Made by a program: the position numbers and the translations under genes. A DNA stretch of 47,598 bases from Thiotrichales bacterium (lineage in GTDB: Bacteria > Pseudomonadota > Gammaproteobacteria > JAABTG01): assembly GCA_011389995.1 (NCBI GenBank), contig JAABTG010000023.1, positions 1 to 47,598 of the forward strand, written 5' to 3'. Of the stretch, positions 45,408 to 47,598 are shown one piece after another. The notes below the pieces were generated by a model. It was not told where the DNA came from and did no database searches. It worked only from the letters and a program-made list of their open reading frames with translations. The first letter of the stretch is position 1, and every line of letters begins with the position of its first letter.

Positions 45408-46129
45408 GGGACATCCCATTGCCATGGGATGGCATCCACCACGTCCTGGAAGTCCGGCGCCGGCGGGGCCTCGATCACCAGTGTCTCGCCCCTCAGCGGG
45501 TGGGCCAGGACCAGCCGCACCGCCGCCAGCAGCAGGCGCCGGCAGCCGTAGCGTTCGCGGAAGAAGGCGTTGTGGCGGCCGTCGCCGTGGGTGGTGTCCC
45601 CCACCACCGGATGGGCGATGTGCTTCATGTGGCGCCGGATCTGGTGGCGCCGGCCGGTGCGCGGCGAGGCCTCGACGAGGGAGTAGCGGGCGGTGGCATA
45701 GGGCCCCACGGCATGGGGCAGCTCCACGGTGGCGAGGCGCCGGTAGGCCGTGGCGGCAGGCTGGGGGTCCTTGTGGGGGTCGGCCCGGCGGTCCGTCATG
45801 GGGTCCAGCATCTCCCCCAGGGGATGGTGGCAGACCCCCTCCACGGCCGTGAAACCGCGCACCACCGCCCGGTACGTCTTGCGCACCCGGCCCGCGGTGA
45901 AGGCCAGGGTCAGGCGCCCCGCCACCCGGGGGTCGAGGGCGAACAGCAGGACCCCGGAGGTGGGCTTGTCCAGGCGGTGCACCGGATAGACCCGCTGCTC
46001 CAGGGCATCCCGGGCCTCCTGGAGGGCAAAACGGGTCTCGTGGCGATCGATGGCGGAGCGGTGCATCAGCAGGCCGGCGGGCTTGTGGAAGGCCGCCAGG
46101 GCCTCGTCCCGGTAGAGGAGCTCCATCAC
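45377..46129 (-). CDS. truC: tRNA pseudouridine(65) synthase TruC
   Basis: 250 residues, RluA family. The catalytic motif HRLDKPTSG (Asp54) is intact; it starts ELLYRDEALAAFHKPAGLLMHRS and has RTGRRHQIRRH, as in E. coli TruC (260 residues), which converts U65 in tRNA-Ile and tRNA-Asp to pseudouridine. RluA-type relatives differ in the HRS segment, which favours TruC. The 3' end overlaps the slyD-like gene tail to tail by 31 bases. Confidence 0.9.
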   Translation of the reverse strand: MMELLYRDEALAAFHKPAGLLMHRSAIDRHETRFALQEARDALEQRVYPVHRLDKPTSGVLLFALDPRVAGRLTLAFTAGRVRKTYRAVVRGFTAVEGVCHHPLGEMLDPMTDRRADPHKDPQPAATAYRRLATVELPHAVGPYATARYSLVEASPRTGRRHQIRRHMKHIAHPVVGDTTHGDGRHNAFFRERYGCRRLLLAAVRLVLAHPLRGETLVIEAPPAPDFQDVVDAIPWQWDVPQSSADRAKP

Positions 46130-46177
46130 AGGACTTTAAAGTTATCTGAAATCAACAGATTTGATCCGCTCCCCATA

Positions 46178-46295
46178 ATGCGCCCAGCCCCCGCTCTGGC
46201 CATCGTCTATCTGTGTAGCCGGGTCTATCTGTGCAGCGGGGCCGTGGACTGCAGAAAGTCCATCGACGGCCTGGCCGTCCCTGCCGCCCAGCGCC
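46178..46295 (+). pseudogene. IS66-family TnpB remnant
   Basis: The frame from 46178 translates to a peptide with VYLCSGAVDCRKSIDGLA, the N-terminal signature of IS66 family TnpB, preceded by a partial duplicate VYLCSR. Downstream the resemblance disappears, although the frame remains open. No TnpA, TnpC or terminal repeats are visible. The surrounding stretch 46130-46528 holds no other gene I can support. Confidence 0.5.
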
Positions 46296-46528
46296 TCCGG
46301 GACCTTCTGCCAGCACTTCCCGCAGGGCGGGTCGGCGACCATCAAGCCGAACTCTTGCGCGAAGAAGCCGTCGATGGCCCGGTCGTGGGATATAAGACTG
46401 TCAGCACAGCTCTCGTTCAGCAATACGCTCGCGATGGTCGTGAGCAGCATTGCGAGGATGACACCGACCCGGCCTGGAACGCTGTGTTCTGTGCGGCCGT
46501 CATGGCTGGAGGGCACTGTCGGTTCGGG

Positions 46529-46825
46529 TTACAGGAATCTGTAACCCGCCTCGCGCTGGCTTCTGATCGCCAACACGAAGACGGAATCGACCTCAGGAAC
46601 ATAGCGGTAGAGGGCAACATAACCGCGAGATTGTCGACCGATGATCAGTTCCCGGGTGTCGTGACGAGCCGGGCGTCCCAGCAAGGGGTTGGATTCAAGC
46701 ACATTGATTGCCTTGATGAGCTGATCGATCCGCGTAGCCGCCTCCGCGACCTCGTATTGTGCGAGGTGTTCCAGTACTCGATCGAAATCGTCGGCCACCT
46801 GCGCCGCCAGCTCAATGCGCGCCAT
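46529..46825 (-). CDS. RelE/ParE-type toxin
   Basis: 98 residues of the RelE/ParE fold: N-terminal helix pair DDFDRVLEHL ... IDQLIKAINVLESNPLLGRP, then RELIIGRQSRGYVALYRYVPEVDSVFVLAIRSQREAGY, with the last part (VFVLAIRSQRE) typical of ParE toxins. Depending on subclass these poison gyrase or cleave mRNA; the LIIGRQSRGYVALYRY strand is closer to ParE. It begins 12 bases after its antitoxin gene. Confidence 0.85.
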   Translation of the reverse strand: MARIELAAQVADDFDRVLEHLAQYEVAEAATRIDQLIKAINVLESNPLLGRPARHDTRELIIGRQSRGYVALYRYVPEVDSVFVLAIRSQREAGYRFL

Positions 46826-46837
46826 CGCGACGAATGA

Positions 46838-47125
46838 TCAGCGGGAGAGCTTACGAGCCACCGGAGCAGTCGGCTTCTTACCGGCCACTCGATCTTCCAG
46901 ATAGGTACGCATCTCCGACCAGGGGATCGTCTCTCCCGATGCGACGATCTGGGCATAGCGATCTTCTGCCGTCTCGCGGAATTCATTGCGTCGCTCTTCC
47001 GCATCCACGCGTTCGGCAATCGCATCGAGGATGAACGCGTGGGAGGTCATGCCTGCCCGCTCTGCGGCACGCGCGATACGTTTCTTGAGATCATCGGGCA
47101 AACGAACGGTCGTCGTCGGCATCAT
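46838..47125 (-). CDS. Ribbon-helix-helix antitoxin
   Basis: 95 residues from ATG 47125 (GGGAG five bases upstream; a second ATG follows directly). The N-terminus PTTTVRLPDDLKKRIARAAERAGMTSHAFILDAI is a ribbon-helix-helix DNA-binding domain; the C-terminal part (WSEMRTYLEDRVAGK) would wrap the toxin. It is first in the antitoxin-toxin operon and probably represses it through the palindrome at 47157. Confidence 0.85.
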   Translation of the reverse strand: MMPTTTVRLPDDLKKRIARAAERAGMTSHAFILDAIAERVDAEERRNEFRETAEDRYAQIVASGETIPWSEMRTYLEDRVAGKKPTAPVARKLSR

Positions 47126-47153
47126 GCAGGCTCCCAAGGGTTGCTTTGGCGAA

Positions 47154-47181
47154 ATTGTAGCACATAAGTGCTACTACCCAA
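47154..47181 (-). promoter_or_regulatory. Antitoxin-toxin promoter with palindromic operator
   Basis: On the minus strand TTGGGT and TACAAT are 16 bases apart. Between and over them lies the palindrome GTAGCAC-ATAA-GTGCTAC (47157-47174), perfect over seven pairs. This is the expected operator for autoregulation by the ribbon-helix-helix antitoxin. Transcription would start near 47147. Confidence 0.6.
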
Positions 47182-47406
47182 GATGACCCCGTACGGGTTG
47201 ATGCCGTCGCTCCACCGGTGGTCCGCGCCATCCCCGATCTTGACATGGACTACCTCGAAGTACGTGTACCGGGCGTCGTCGGCACTACCCCTAAGGGCGG
47301 CTTCGAGCGGCGGGCGGCGATTACAACGGTGTAATCGTCCGTGGCGGCTGCACTTCAGGGCGCGTTTTCGTCCGCCACGGTGTTGGGGGCGCGTTTCGGC
47401 ATGAGT

Positions 47407-47598
47407 CTACTTCAAGCCCAACCGCGCTTTGGCCTTCGCGAGCGGCAGCTCTCGGCCAGCGTCGAGGTCGGCGAGACCGGCATGGGTCGGCACCTGCTGA
47501 TCGCCCTCGCACGACACGACCGAGTGGTCTATTGCGGGGCATCGCGGTGACCTCACGGTCCTCTTCGTTATTGCGAATTGTTAACGTGGTTTATAAGG
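47407..47598 (-). pseudogene. Possible antitoxin C-terminal fragment
   Basis: A minus-strand frame ends in HAGLADLDAGRELPLAKAK and a TAG at 47407. The piece resembles the C-terminal GLADLDAGR segment of many antitoxins, but no N-terminal domain is seen and the frame runs off towards the window edge, where the region is A/T-rich. It may be a remnant or part of a gene that continues outside the window. The gap 47175-47406 holds no gene I can support; a short + strand frame reading DPVRVDAVAPPVVRAIPDL there may also be a relic. Confidence 0.3.

Noticed and set aside
46142..46516. 124-residue minus-strand frame
   Set aside because: It overlaps the IS66-like signature on the other strand, has no ribosome binding site and no family resemblance.

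Overview
The window is a GC-rich bacterial chromosome segment, most likely from a gammaproteobacterium. The pointers are a monofunctional RelA-type (p)ppGpp synthetase with the EFDD loop, TruC, SelO ending in CSS, an lptF-lptG pair, a GspE/PilB ATPase and a PaoABC-type molybdoenzyme. A Chromatiales/Ectothiorhodospira-like host is a guess. No rRNA, tRNA, CRISPR array or prophage was seen.

Layout. 1-4.9 kb: a DUF2892 membrane protein, a secreted protein of five 34-residue repeats, and a large fusion of acyl-AMP ligase, acyl carrier protein and PlsC acyltransferase. 4.9-10.4 kb: SDR and PRC-barrel pair, DUF4426 protein, an orphan GspE-type ATPase, an OmpA-like lipoprotein-type protein and a DUF302-like protein. 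10.5-14.8 kb: an RND efflux adaptor/permease pair. 15-18.9 kb: a Tat-exported three-subunit aldehyde/xanthine oxidoreductase (Fe-S, Mo, FAD).

19-34.7 kb is the most interesting part: what looks like a complete bacterial ceramide/sphingolipid locus. A core operon (acyl-AMP ligase, CerR-like reductase, ACP, serine palmitoyltransferase, ABC exporter) starts downstream of a well-formed sigma-54 type promoter. Divergent to it lies a GNAT-fold ceramide synthase candidate coupled to a MobA-like nucleotidyltransferase. Between these and 19 kb are a second nucleotidyltransferase, an lptF/lptG pair, a calcineurin-like phosphoesterase, and an operon of CDP-alcohol phosphotransferase, nucleotidyltransferase-like protein and LpxO/AspH-type hydroxylase. 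I infer that these form a head-group and acyl-chain modification module plus a transport module for the sphingolipid; the base-forming steps rest on known family functions, the rest is inference from context.

34.8-46.1 kb is mostly housekeeping: Met/Gly-rich secreted protein, CNT nucleoside transporter, relA, a SelW-like redox protein, a secreted amidohydrolase, a YbcI-type membrane protein, a coiled-coil protein, selO, a SlyD-like FKBP and truC. It is sprinkled with non-coding inverted repeats (MITE/REP-like elements at 14.8, 39.1, 40.7 and 44.5 kb) and a heptamer tandem repeat. The end, 46.1-47.6 kb, is a small accessory patch: an IS66 remnant, a ParE-type toxin with its antitoxin and palindromic operator, and a fragment resembling an antitoxin C-terminus.
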